Position numbers and translations under genes: made by a program. DNA of 64,000 nucleotides from UBA4615 sp964399635 (GTDB lineage Bacteria > Pseudomonadota > Gammaproteobacteria > Burkholderiales > Burkholderiaceae_E). Location of the stretch: assembly GCA_964399635.1 (NCBI GenBank), contig CAYNRU010000007.1, forward strand, positions 1 to 64,000, written 5' to 3'. Each line of letters opens with the position of its first letter. Within the stretch, counting starts at the first letter, position 1. Shown in pieces: positions 9,744-17,220 of this stretch. The notes below the pieces were generated by a model. That model made no database searches, was not told the DNA's origin, and saw only the letters and a list, made by a program, of their open reading frames with translations.

Positions 9744-10147
9744 GCGCCGGCGGCGAGCTGGTCCGCGAGGACGAGATCGAGCTGACCGCGATCCGCGCGC
9801 AGGGCGCCGGCGGCCAGAACGTCAACAAGGTCTCCAACGCGGTGCACCTGCGTTTCGACGTGCGCGCGTCGTCCCTGCCCGAGGACCTGAAGCTGCGCCT
9901 GCTCGCGGCGCCCGATTCGCGGATCAGCACCGACGGTGTCGTGGTCATCAAGGCCCAGCGCTTTCGCAGCCTCGAGAAGAACCGCGAGGACGCGATCGGG
10001 CGGCTGCGGGTGCTGGTGGACGCGGCGGCGCTGGTGCAGCGCGAGCGTCGCCCGACCCGCCCCACGGCCGGCTCGCAGCGGCGCCGCCTCGACGAGAAGC
10101 AGCAGCGCGGCCGCGTCAAGGCGCTGCGCGGGCGCGTCGACGACTGA
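9740..10147 (+). CDS. arfB: Alternative ribosome-rescue peptidyl-tRNA hydrolase ArfB (YaeJ)
   Basis: A 135-residue protein that hydrolyses peptidyl-tRNA on ribosomes stalled at an mRNA end. The catalytic GGQ is in RAQGAGGQNVNKVSNAVHL near residue 28, as in class I release factors. The C-terminal basic tail (RRLDEKQQRGRVKALRGR) is the part that enters the empty mRNA channel in the E. coli homologue. There is no codon-recognition domain, which separates it from RF1/RF2. The GTG start shares four bases with the EcsC-like gene stop. Confidence 0.93.
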   Translation: MSAGGELVREDEIELTAIRAQGAGGQNVNKVSNAVHLRFDVRASSLPEDLKLRLLAAPDSRISTDGVVVIKAQRFRSLEKNREDAIGRLRVLVDAAALVQRERRPTRPTAGSQRRRLDEKQQRGRVKALRGRVDD

Positions 10148-10190
10148 CGGCGCGCTTCGCGCCCGATCGCGGAGCGGGCCCGCGCGCGGG

Positions 10191-10403
10191 CTATTCGAGC
10201 GACTCGTAAGCCTCGGGCACGAAGCGCGGCGAGCAGATCGCGAGGAACACCAGGTCCGCGTCGCCGGTGTTGGCGATGCGCTGGCGGCACATCGGCGGGA
10301 TCAGCACCACGTCGCCCGGCTCCACCTCGGCGGGCGCCAGGTCGCCGACCTCGACGCTCGAGGGATCGAAGCGGCGGACAAGGGGAAGCGAGGGGGTGTC
10401 CAT
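10191..10403 (-). pseudogene. Truncated cupin-domain protein
   Basis: Seventy residues from ATG 10403. The C-terminal half of a small cupin is clear: LAPAEVEPGDVVLIPPMCRQRIANTGDADLVFLAICSPRF, i.e. the GDVV(x)IP beta-strand and cupin motif 2 with PRF end. The first motif, which carries the metal-binding His/His/Glu, is absent, and Cys-Arg-Gln-Arg replaces the usual Pro-x-x-x-His in motif 2. In-frame ATGs at 10448 and 10493 add only unrelated sequence. Likely a degraded remnant, though expression as a short protein cannot be excluded. Confidence 0.5.
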
Positions 10404-10514
10404 GCAGGCGGGCTCGCAGGCGAGGCGCACCGCGCGTCGCGGGGGCATTGCGGCGCCGGGGCGTCCCGTATCTCGGGGATGGAGGGCGCGCAAGGCCCTG
10501 TCTACGATTGTTGC

Positions 10515-10826
10515 ATGGACCTGCCCGCGCTGACCCTGGCCGTGTTCTCGGCGTTCAACCTGCTCCGGCTTGTTTCCTACGTCCCGCAGATCGTGTGCGT
10601 CGCCCGCGACGGGAACGGCGCGAGCGCGATCTCGTACACGACCTGGGGGATCTGGATCGGCGCCAACTCCTCGACGGCCGCCTACGCGCTGGTGAACCTC
10701 GGCGACCCGTGGCTGGCGGCGATCAACGGCGTCAACGCGATCTGCTGCACCACGGTGTTCGGGCTCGCGGTCTGGAAGCGCCGCTGCTGGCGCCTGCAGG
10801 CGACGCGCCGAGCCCGCGAGACCTGA
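10515..10826 (+). CDS. SemiSWEET/PQ-loop small membrane protein
   Basis: A 103-residue protein with three predicted membrane helices: about residues 5-27, 38-60 and 66-88. The PQ-loop signature YVPQI lies at the end of the first helix, and a helix-loop-helix arrangement (SYTTWGIWIGANSSTAAYALV) follows, as in bacterial SemiSWEETs, which dimerise to move sugars down a gradient. Length matches one three-helix bundle. The Trp and Asn in the second helix sit where SemiSWEETs line the sugar pocket. It is a single gene between convergent neighbours; the substrate is unknown. Confidence 0.65.
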   Translation: MDLPALTLAVFSAFNLLRLVSYVPQIVCVARDGNGASAISYTTWGIWIGANSSTAAYALVNLGDPWLAAINGVNAICCTTVFGLAVWKRRCWRLQATRRARET

Positions 10827-10839
10827 GCCCGGCGCCGGG

Positions 10840-11682
10840 TCAGTTCAGGCCGGCCGACAGCCGGCGGCGGGCGTCGCGCACCAGCGCTGCGTCGTCGCAC
10901 AGCTCGAACACCGCCAGCAGCCCGCGCCGTCCGGCATCGTTGCCGAAATGACGGTCCTGGCGCACCAGGTCGAGCAGCGCCTCGATCGCGGGTTGCCAGC
11001 GCGAATGTGCCATCAGCCATTGCGCGAGCCGCAGCCGTGCCGCGCCGCTCCTGGGCTCGGCCTCGATCGCCGCGCGCAGCGGCGCCTCGTCGGGCACGTC
11101 CGCGGTGGCCTCGGCGGCGTCGATCAGCATGGCCATCGCGGCGAGCTTGAGGTTGGCCGACGCGCGCGATCGCAGCGGCTCGAACGCGAGACGGGCACGG
11201 ACGGGGTCGCCCAGCCGCAGCATGGTGTTCACATAGGTGGCGCGCACCGAGTCGAGCGCAGGGTTCAGCGCGAGCACGGTACGAAGCACCTCGGCGGCAC
11301 GCGGCAGATCGCCCAGCGTGAGGAGGTTGCGCGCCTGCACCAGCAGGTCCTCGCCCGGGGGCGGCGCGAGCCGCGCCACGAAGGCACGCACCTGCGACTC
11401 GGGACGCGCGCCCACGAAGCGCTCGACCGCGTGTCCGCCGCGGAACAGCACGACGGTGGGCAGGCTGCGCACGCCCCAGGCGGTCATCAGCGCGGGGTTG
11501 TCGTCGGCATCGACCTTGACGAGCCGGAAGCCGCCCGCGGATTCATGCTCGAGCTTCTCGAGGATCGGGCCGAGATCGGCGCAGGGCGCGCACCAGGGCG
11601 CCCAGAAGTCGACCAGCACGGGCTGGTCGTGCGAAGCCTCGATCACCTCGGTCTGGAAGTTGGTCTGGTTGGCATCGATCAC
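10840..11682 (-). CDS. cnoX: Thioredoxin-TPR co-chaperone, CnoX/YbbN family
   Basis: A 280-residue protein: a thioredoxin fold (residues about 5-110) with active site FWAPWCAPCADL and cis-Pro SLPTVVLF, followed by TPR-like helical repeats to the end. E. coli CnoX protects chlorine-stressed proteins and works with GroEL; homologues with an intact CxxC, as here, also keep redox activity. The GTG at 11682 has AGGAG eight bases upstream and overlaps the TGA of the di-haem peroxidase gene by four bases. A cytoplasmic redox chaperone as last gene of an exported-enzyme operon is unusual and may reflect oxidative stress from the peroxidase context. Confidence 0.85.
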   Translation of the reverse strand: MIDANQTNFQTEVIEASHDQPVLVDFWAPWCAPCADLGPILEKLEHESAGGFRLVKVDADDNPALMTAWGVRSLPTVVLFRGGHAVERFVGARPESQVRAFVARLAPPPGEDLLVQARNLLTLGDLPRAAEVLRTVLALNPALDSVRATYVNTMLRLGDPVRARLAFEPLRSRASANLKLAAMAMLIDAAEATADVPDEAPLRAAIEAEPRSGAARLRLAQWLMAHSRWQPAIEALLDLVRQDRHFGNDAGRRGLLAVFELCDDAALVRDARRRLSAGLN

Positions 11683-13007
11683 GGTTTGCACTCCTGTGCT
11701 CCGGACATCGGGGCAGGCAATGCGGATCTCAAGAGGGGGACGGCTGGCGCCGACAGCGATTCCAGGAACGCCACCAGCTCGAGGCGCCGGCGGGCGTCCA
11801 GCGCGAGCGGACGCAGCAGGGCCTCGCCGTCGGCGTGCAGCCGCTCGATGTCGAGCCCGGAGTAGTGGCCGACGACGTCGTCGAGCGTGGCCATCGAGCC
11901 GTCGTGGCCGTAGGGCGCGGTGGCGGCGAGCCCGCGCAGGCCCGGCACGCGGAACTCGCCGAAGTTCCGGTGCGAGGGGGCGAGGTGGCGGGTGCGCAGC
12001 GCCGGGTCGGGGCCGCCGGCATCGCGTTGGGCGTCGCTCCAGCGGCCCAGTCGGTTGTGGGGGTCGGCCAGCACAGCGCGCACGCCGCCGTGCCGCCCTG
12101 GATCGGGGCGCCCGGGCGCCGCCATGAACGGGCGGCCGGTGTCGTGGAACTCGCCGTTGGTGAACGCCGGGCCCAGGTGGCACAGGTTGCAGCGCCCCTC
12201 GCCCACGAACAGCCGCAGGCCACGCAGCGCAGGCGGCGGGAAGGCAGCGGCCACGGCCGCGTCGCCGCGGGCCAGCGCGTCACGAAAGACGTCGAAGCGG
12301 GTCCGCGGCGAGTCCAGCGTCTCGACGAAGGCGGCCAGCGCCTTGGCGATCTCGACGCGGACGGTGTCCGCTGCGGGCGGCGCGTCGCCGAACGCCGCCT
12401 GCCTGAGGCAGGCCAGCCCCGGGTCGCCGGCCAGCAGCGCGGCGAGCCGGGCGGGCTCGCCGCCGAGTTCGCGCGGGTCGGCGAGCGGGCGCATCACGAA
12501 GGCCCACAGCGAGTCCGCCCCGCCGTCCCAGCCGAACCAGTGCTGCAGCCGGGCGTCGAGCAGCCCGGGCGCGTTGCGGTCGAGCGGCGTGCCGTCGGCT
12601 GCGAGGCTGCGGGCCCGCCCGTCGGCGAAGCCCAGCGCGGGCTGGTGGCAGCTCGCGCAGGCACGGCGCCCGTCGGCCGACAGGCGCGGGTCGCCGAACA
12701 GGCGTCGGCCGAGCTCGATCGCGGCCGGGCGGCCGGAGGCGCGGTTACCGGGGTCGGGCGCGAACGGCACCGGCCAGGGGCCGTGCGACAGGATGGCCGC
12801 CACCTCGTCGGCCGACAGGCCGAGCGCGGCGCCCGCGGCTTCCGGGGAGGCTGCCCGGGCGCCCGCGCCGCCGGGGTCACCGGCGACCAGTGGCGCGCCC
12901 GCGGCAGCACCCGACCCGGCCCCCGATCCGGCGCCGAGGCATCCCGCGCCCGCGATGCCCAGCGCAACGGCCAACGCGGCCAGTGCGCCCCGGGGTGCAG
13001 CCCGCAT
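11679..13007 (-). CDS. Di-haem cytochrome c peroxidase / MauG-family enzyme, probable lipoprotein
   Basis: A 442-residue exported protein. The N-terminus ends in a GIAGAGC lipobox, suggesting membrane anchoring, followed by a low-complexity Gly/Ala linker. Two haem c sites are visible: CASCH near residue 115 and CNLCH near residue 275, with FGDPRLSADGR and the FRVPGLRGLAATAPYGHDGSM segment typical of the CCP/MauG superfamily. Members reduce peroxide or, like MauG and MbnH, use a bis-Fe(IV) state to oxidise residues of a partner protein. Which type applies cannot be decided by eye. It lies five bases after the YtkA-like gene and overlaps cnoX. Confidence 0.88.
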   Translation of the reverse strand: MRAAPRGALAALAVALGIAGAGCLGAGSGAGSGAAAGAPLVAGDPGGAGARAASPEAAGAALGLSADEVAAILSHGPWPVPFAPDPGNRASGRPAAIELGRRLFGDPRLSADGRRACASCHQPALGFADGRARSLAADGTPLDRNAPGLLDARLQHWFGWDGGADSLWAFVMRPLADPRELGGEPARLAALLAGDPGLACLRQAAFGDAPPAADTVRVEIAKALAAFVETLDSPRTRFDVFRDALARGDAAVAAAFPPPALRGLRLFVGEGRCNLCHLGPAFTNGEFHDTGRPFMAAPGRPDPGRHGGVRAVLADPHNRLGRWSDAQRDAGGPDPALRTRHLAPSHRNFGEFRVPGLRGLAATAPYGHDGSMATLDDVVGHYSGLDIERLHADGEALLRPLALDARRRLELVAFLESLSAPAVPLLRSALPAPMSGAQECKP

Positions 13008-13011
13008 CGCG

Positions 13012-13488
13012 TCAGCGGACCGTCAGGTCGTCGGTGAGCCGCAGCGCCCGGCCGCCCGACCGCATCTCGAACACCATCTGCCAGCGCCCTGGCATGTGGA
13101 ACAGCAGCCCCTCGGCGCGCAGGACCTCCGGTGGGGCGCCCGACAGCGTGGTGCGGTAGTTCATGCCGTGGCGGTGGTCGGGCATCCAGGCGTCGACGGT
13201 CAGCCGCTCGGGTGCGGCGCCGGCGGTCCGCGGGCAGACCTCGAACTCCACCGCGAAGGGCTGGCCCACCGCCACCGGCTGCGGGACGGTGCGCCAGGCG
13301 ACGTCGACCCCCGGGCCCTGGATCAGGCGGCCCAGCCGCCCGGCGAGCCGGAACGGGCAGGGCGCCGGGTCGGCGGGCCGGCTCGCCGACGGGGCCGGCA
13401 CGCCGGCCTCGGCCGCCCGCGCCCCGCCGGGTGCGAGCCCCGCCAGCGCCGTGGCGAGCAGCGCGGCCCCCAGCCTGCGTCCGGTCAA
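13012..13488 (-). CDS. Exported YtkA/FixH-like domain protein
   Basis: A 158-residue protein whose TTG start (13488) overlaps the amidohydrolase TGA by four bases. Residues 1-25 form a signal peptide ending ARAAEA. The C-terminal Ig-like half has VDAWMPDHRHGMNYRTTLSG, then LLFHMPGRWQMVFEM, the pattern of YtkA-like/FixH-like periplasmic domains, which are often linked to copper. The His-Arg-His-Gly-Met cluster could bind copper. It sits directly upstream of a MauG/CCP-type enzyme, so it might be the partner of that enzyme. No upstream ATG gives a better start. Confidence 0.65.
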   Translation of the reverse strand: MTGRRLGAALLATALAGLAPGGARAAEAGVPAPSASRPADPAPCPFRLAGRLGRLIQGPGVDVAWRTVPQPVAVGQPFAVEFEVCPRTAGAAPERLTVDAWMPDHRHGMNYRTTLSGAPPEVLRAEGLLFHMPGRWQMVFEMRSGGRALRLTDDLTVR

Positions 13489-14345
13489 GGCGCGTTGCCC
13501 GGGGCCCGGGCCGCGAGCATGGCCTCGGCGTTGCGCCAGGCGATCCGCTCGGCGAGCGGCGCCGCCAGGTCGGCCAGCCAGGCGCGCGCCCACGACGCAT
13601 GCTCGGGCACGTAGTACCAGCGCTCAGGCGTGAAGGTGTCGGTGCCCACCATGAACCGCTCCGGGAACTCGGTGAAGGCGTCGCGCCACTCGGGCGCCAC
13701 CTTGCCGCCGGCGGCCGGGTCGCTGCGGAAGGCGAGGTCGGCCCACAGCATGGCGTGGCGGCGCAGCGTGGCGCGCACCTCGGCGGGGGTCGCGAAGCCG
13801 GCGTGCGCCCACAGGACCCGGGCGCGCGGGTCCTGGCGGAACACCCGCTCGACCGCGTCGGCGTCGCCGTGCAGGTGCAGCAGCAGGCCGTGCTGGCGCG
13901 CGAGCTCCACCACGCGGCGCATCACCGGCAGGTCGGCGTCCGCCCCGTAGACGTGGAACTCGCCGATCGCCGCGTAGCGGTAGCGGGCCAGCCGCGATTC
14001 GAGGTGGGCGACCACCGTCGGGTCGCGGACCCAGGTGCCGATCTCGCTGCGGGTCCGGTAGGGGCGCAGCGACGGGACGATCAGGTCGGGCGCCTCGGCG
14101 AACAGCAGCTGGGTGCCGTCGTCCGACGAGCTCGACACCATCGCCCGGCGCAGGCCCGCCTTGCGCAGCAGCGCGACCGCGTCCTTGGGCGGCAGCACCT
14201 GGACCGCGTCGTGGCTGTAGTGGATGTGGGCATCGAAGAGCGGCAGGTCGGCCGCCCCCGCCGCGGGGGCGGCGCCCCAGGAGAGCGCGATCGCGAGCGC
14301 GGCGCTCGGCCAGGCCGACGGGCGGAACCAGTGCGTGCGGATCAT
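13485..14345 (-). CDS. Exported amidohydrolase-superfamily (TIM-barrel) protein
   Basis: A 286-residue protein starting MIRTHWFRPSAW with GGAGG seven bases upstream. A signal peptide ends near AAGAADLP. The mature protein opens with FDAHIHYSH, the metal-binding HxH of amidohydrolase_2 enzymes; further ligands are HLHGDADAVERVF, VLWAHAGFATP and the late Asp in FMVGTDTFTPERW. This family includes decarboxylases and lactonases. Export is unusual for the family. It is the first gene of the four-gene unit running down to cnoX, with four-base overlaps linking its products. Confidence 0.8.
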   Translation of the reverse strand: MIRTHWFRPSAWPSAALAIALSWGAAPAAGAADLPLFDAHIHYSHDAVQVLPPKDAVALLRKAGLRRAMVSSSSDDGTQLLFAEAPDLIVPSLRPYRTRSEIGTWVRDPTVVAHLESRLARYRYAAIGEFHVYGADADLPVMRRVVELARQHGLLLHLHGDADAVERVFRQDPRARVLWAHAGFATPAEVRATLRRHAMLWADLAFRSDPAAGGKVAPEWRDAFTEFPERFMVGTDTFTPERWYYVPEHASWARAWLADLAAPLAERIAWRNAEAMLAARAPGNAP

Positions 14346-14423
14346 CGGGATCCTCCGGGGGGCGCGGCCGCGCGGCGAACGCCGGGCCCAGCCAGGCATC
14401 GAGCATAAGCGCAAGCGGGCTCG

Positions 14424-15263
14424 CTACGCGACGATGACCTGTCCGGGCAGGTGCCGATACGAGGGGCGCTGCAGGTAGCGCACCCATGAATAGCGGATGT
14501 TGTGGTTGCCGCGGCCGTGGAACTCGAGCCCGGCCTGGGTGAACGCGACCGACGGATCGCGCTCCAGCACGTCGGCGATCGCGCGGGTCAGCAGCCGCGG
14601 GCCGGTGAAGTCCACCACCGCGGCCTTCACGTCGTCGAAGGGCTGCCCCCGGTACGCGGGCGCCGTCTCGACGATCCGCTCGATCGCCCGGGCCATGAAC
14701 GGATGCCCAGGCTCGAAGGCGAGGCACCAGTTCAGCCGGTTCAGGTCGGGGTGCTGCAGCAGCCGGCGGGCGCCGGGCGGCAGCGGCTCGGTGTCGCGCG
14801 AGGCCGGCGCCAGCAGCGGCGTGGTCTCGGCGGCGATCACCGCCCCGTCGCTCGGCGCGATCAACTCGTCGAGCGGCAGCGTCAGCATCTTGTTGATGTC
14901 GCAGTACACCCCGCCGTGGCGCAGCAGCACCGCGTAGCGCCAGATGTCCGACTTGAGCGGGCCGATGCGCGCGCCGCGGTAGACGTCGAAGATCGGGTGG
15001 CCCGCGTACTCGGCCGCCATGAACGCGTCGCAGCCGGCGTTGTCAACCAGCTCGAAGCTCCACCGCGGGTTCATGGCGCGAAACCGCGCGAGGTGGCGCG
15101 CGTGAGTACGACCGAGCCTGGGATCGTCCCAAGTCTGCCAGAGTGTATTCGGGATGCGCCCGCCGCCGCGTGGCACGCGGGTGTAGAGGTGGCCGATCGG
15201 GCGCATCGGAAGCTGGGCGAGCAGCAGGGCCGCTGCCCGGTACTGCAGTCGTTTGCGGTTCAT
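14424..15263 (-). CDS. GT32-like glycosyltransferase
   Basis: A 279-residue glycosyltransferase-A fold enzyme. IPNTLWQTWDD near residue 37, SDIWRYAVLLRHGGVYCDIN (the Asp-x-Asn/DXD nucleotide-sugar site) and the Trp/His-rich C-terminus place it with Och1-like/mannosyl GT32 enzymes that transfer sugars to glycans or lipids. No signal peptide or membrane anchor is obvious; the first 25 residues are basic-hydrophobic and may associate with membrane. It stands 79 bases upstream of the amidohydrolase on the same strand and alone with respect to other cell-envelope genes. The acceptor is unknown. Confidence 0.8.
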   Translation of the reverse strand: MNRKRLQYRAAALLLAQLPMRPIGHLYTRVPRGGGRIPNTLWQTWDDPRLGRTHARHLARFRAMNPRWSFELVDNAGCDAFMAAEYAGHPIFDVYRGARIGPLKSDIWRYAVLLRHGGVYCDINKMLTLPLDELIAPSDGAVIAAETTPLLAPASRDTEPLPPGARRLLQHPDLNRLNWCLAFEPGHPFMARAIERIVETAPAYRGQPFDDVKAAVVDFTGPRLLTRAIADVLERDPSVAFTQAGLEFHGRGNHNIRYSWVRYLQRPSYRHLPGQVIVA

Positions 15264-15372
15264 GCGGTCGGTCCGGGAGCGCCGATTCTAAGCGGTGCCG
15301 CCCGATTGCCGCTTGCCGGGCGGTCCGGGTGCGGCCAGCATGCGGGACCACCACGACGACGGGTCTCTCACG

Positions 15373-16725
15373 ATGGACGATTTCGACTATGACCTGTTCA
15401 CCCTCGGGGCCGGATCCGGCGGGGTGCGCGCGAGCCGCGTCGCCGCCGGCCTGGGCGCGCGCTGCGCGATCGCCGAGGACCACCGGGTGGGGGGCACCTG
15501 CGTGATCCGCGGCTGCGTGCCCAAGAAGCTGCTGACCTATGCCGCACACTTCGCGCAGGACTTCGAGGACGCCGCCGGCTACGGCTGGACCGTGGCGCCG
15601 CCGAGCTTCTCGTGGCCCGCGTTGATCGCCGCCAAGGACCGCGAAATCGCCCGGCTCGAGGCGGTCTACCGCAGCCTGCTCGCAGGCTCCAGGGTCGCGC
15701 TGCTCGACGGCCGCGCGGTGGTGCTCGATGCGCACACCGTCGAGGTGGGCGGGCGGCGCATCACCGCCCGCCACCTGCTGGTCGCGACCGGCGGCTGGCC
15801 GGTGCGCCCCGGGTTCCCCGGCGCCGAGCACTGCATCACTTCCAACGAGGCCTTCGCGCTGCCCGAGCTGCCGCGCCGCGTCCTGATGGTCGGGGGCGGT
15901 TACGTGGCGGTGGAGTTCGCGGGCATCTTCCGCGGTCTGGGCGCGATGGTCACGCTCGCCTACCGCGGGGAGCAGTTGCTGCGCGGCTTCGACGACGACG
16001 TGCGTGCGCACCTGTCGATCGAGCTGGTTCGCGGCGGCATCGACCTGCGCCTGCATGCGACCCCCCAATCGGTCGAGCGCCTGCCAGACGGCTCGCTGCG
16101 GGTGGCGCTGCGCACCGCGGCCGGCGTGTCCTTGCTGGAGGTCGACGCGGTGATGCTGGCGACCGGGCGCGCGCCCAACACGCAGGGGCTGGGGCTTGCC
16201 GAGGCCGGCGTCGCGCTGGACGACGACGGCGGCGTGGTGGTCGACGCCTTCGGCGCGAGCAGCGTGCCGAGCATCCACGCGGTGGGCGACGTCACCAACC
16301 GCATCGCGCTCACGCCGGTTGCGATCCGCGAGGGCGCGGCGCTCGCGGCGACGCTGTTCGGCGGGCGGCCCACGTCGGCCGACCATGTCGACGTGCCGCA
16401 CGCGGTCTTCTCCGACCCGCCGGTGGGCGCGGTCGGCATGACCGAGGCCCAGGCCCGTGGCACACTCGACGCGGTGGCGGTCCACACGGCGAGCTTCCGG
16501 CCGCTGAAATCGATGCTGTCCGGGCGCGAGCAGAAGACACTGATGAAGCTGGTGGTGGACGCCGACACACAGCGCGTGGTCGGCGCGCACATGGTGGGGC
16601 CCGACGCGCCCGAGATCATCCAGGCGATCGCCATCGCGGTGAAGGCGGGCCTGACCAAGGCCCAGTTCGACGCGACGATGGCGGTGCATCCCACGGCGGC
16701 CGAGGAGTTCGTGACGATGCGCTGA
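15373..16725 (+). CDS. gor: Glutathione-disulfide reductase
   Basis: A 450-residue FAD enzyme that reduces glutathione disulfide with NADPH. The FAD site GAGSGGVRASRVAA starts at residue 13, the redox-active disulfide is in GGTCVIRGCVPKKLL, the second nucleotide motif is VGGGYVAVEFAGIFRGLG followed by YRGEQLLRGFDDD with the Arg typical of NADPH use, and the C-terminal His-Glu pair is in AVHPTAAEEFVTMR. Length fits proteobacterial Gor. ATG 15373 gives the usual N-terminus MDDFDYDL; an in-frame ATG at 15340 would add 11 residues. Confidence 0.95.
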   Translation: MDDFDYDLFTLGAGSGGVRASRVAAGLGARCAIAEDHRVGGTCVIRGCVPKKLLTYAAHFAQDFEDAAGYGWTVAPPSFSWPALIAAKDREIARLEAVYRSLLAGSRVALLDGRAVVLDAHTVEVGGRRITARHLLVATGGWPVRPGFPGAEHCITSNEAFALPELPRRVLMVGGGYVAVEFAGIFRGLGAMVTLAYRGEQLLRGFDDDVRAHLSIELVRGGIDLRLHATPQSVERLPDGSLRVALRTAAGVSLLEVDAVMLATGRAPNTQGLGLAEAGVALDDDGGVVVDAFGASSVPSIHAVGDVTNRIALTPVAIREGAALAATLFGGRPTSADHVDVPHAVFSDPPVGAVGMTEAQARGTLDAVAVHTASFRPLKSMLSGREQKTLMKLVVDADTQRVVGAHMVGPDAPEIIQAIAIAVKAGLTKAQFDATMAVHPTAAEEFVTMR

Positions 16726-16811
16726 GACACCCGCGCCGACAGGGTCTGCACCGGCCAGACACGACGCCTCCGATAGACTGCTTCGCGCCCGCACCCACCC
16801 CGAGCCCGCCC

Positions 16812-17177
16812 ATGCGCCTGCCCCGATCCACCCCGCCGACCCACGCGATCGCCTTGGTCCTGGCCGGTTTCGCAACCGTGCTCGCCGCGCCCGCTGCGCG
16901 CGCGAGCGAATCGAAATCCGGCGAGGCGGTCTACGAGCAGGTCTGCAAGGCCTGCCACGCGACCGGCGAGGCCGGGGCGCCGCGGTTCGGCGACCGCGCG
17001 GCCTGGAAGCCGCTGATCGCCGAGGGGCAGGCGATGCTGTTCCGCGCCTCGATCCGCGGCATCCGAAAGATGCCGGCCCGGGGCGGTCGCCCCGACCTCG
17101 CCGACGTCGAGGTCAAGCGCGCCGTGGTCTATATGGCCAACGCCGCCGGCGCCAAATGGACCGAGCCGGCGCGCTGA
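16812..17177 (+). CDS. Periplasmic cytochrome c5-like protein
   Basis: A 121-residue monohaem cytochrome c. A signal peptide of about 32 residues ends PAARASES; the haem site CKACH lies near residue 49, and the axial Met is probably in IRKMPARGG, the sequence context of cytochrome c5. C5-type proteins shuttle electrons between the bc1 complex and terminal oxidases or peroxidases. It follows gor by 86 bases on the same strand but a direct functional link is not evident. A GC-rich dyad lies just after the stop. Confidence 0.9.
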   Translation: MRLPRSTPPTHAIALVLAGFATVLAAPAARASESKSGEAVYEQVCKACHATGEAGAPRFGDRAAWKPLIAEGQAMLFRASIRGIRKMPARGGRPDLADVEVKRAVVYMANAAGAKWTEPAR

Positions 17178-17190
17178 CGCCTTCGCGCGG

Positions 17191-17210
17191 CGGGCGGGTC
17201 GCGCCGCCCG
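17191..17210. terminator. Dyad between convergent cytochrome and czcA-remnant genes
   Basis: CGGGCGG (17191-17197) pairs with CCGCCCG (17204-17210) around a six-base loop, in the 43-base gap between the converging ends. No T-tract. Confidence 0.3.
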
Positions 17211-17220
17211 GCCGCGGCCG

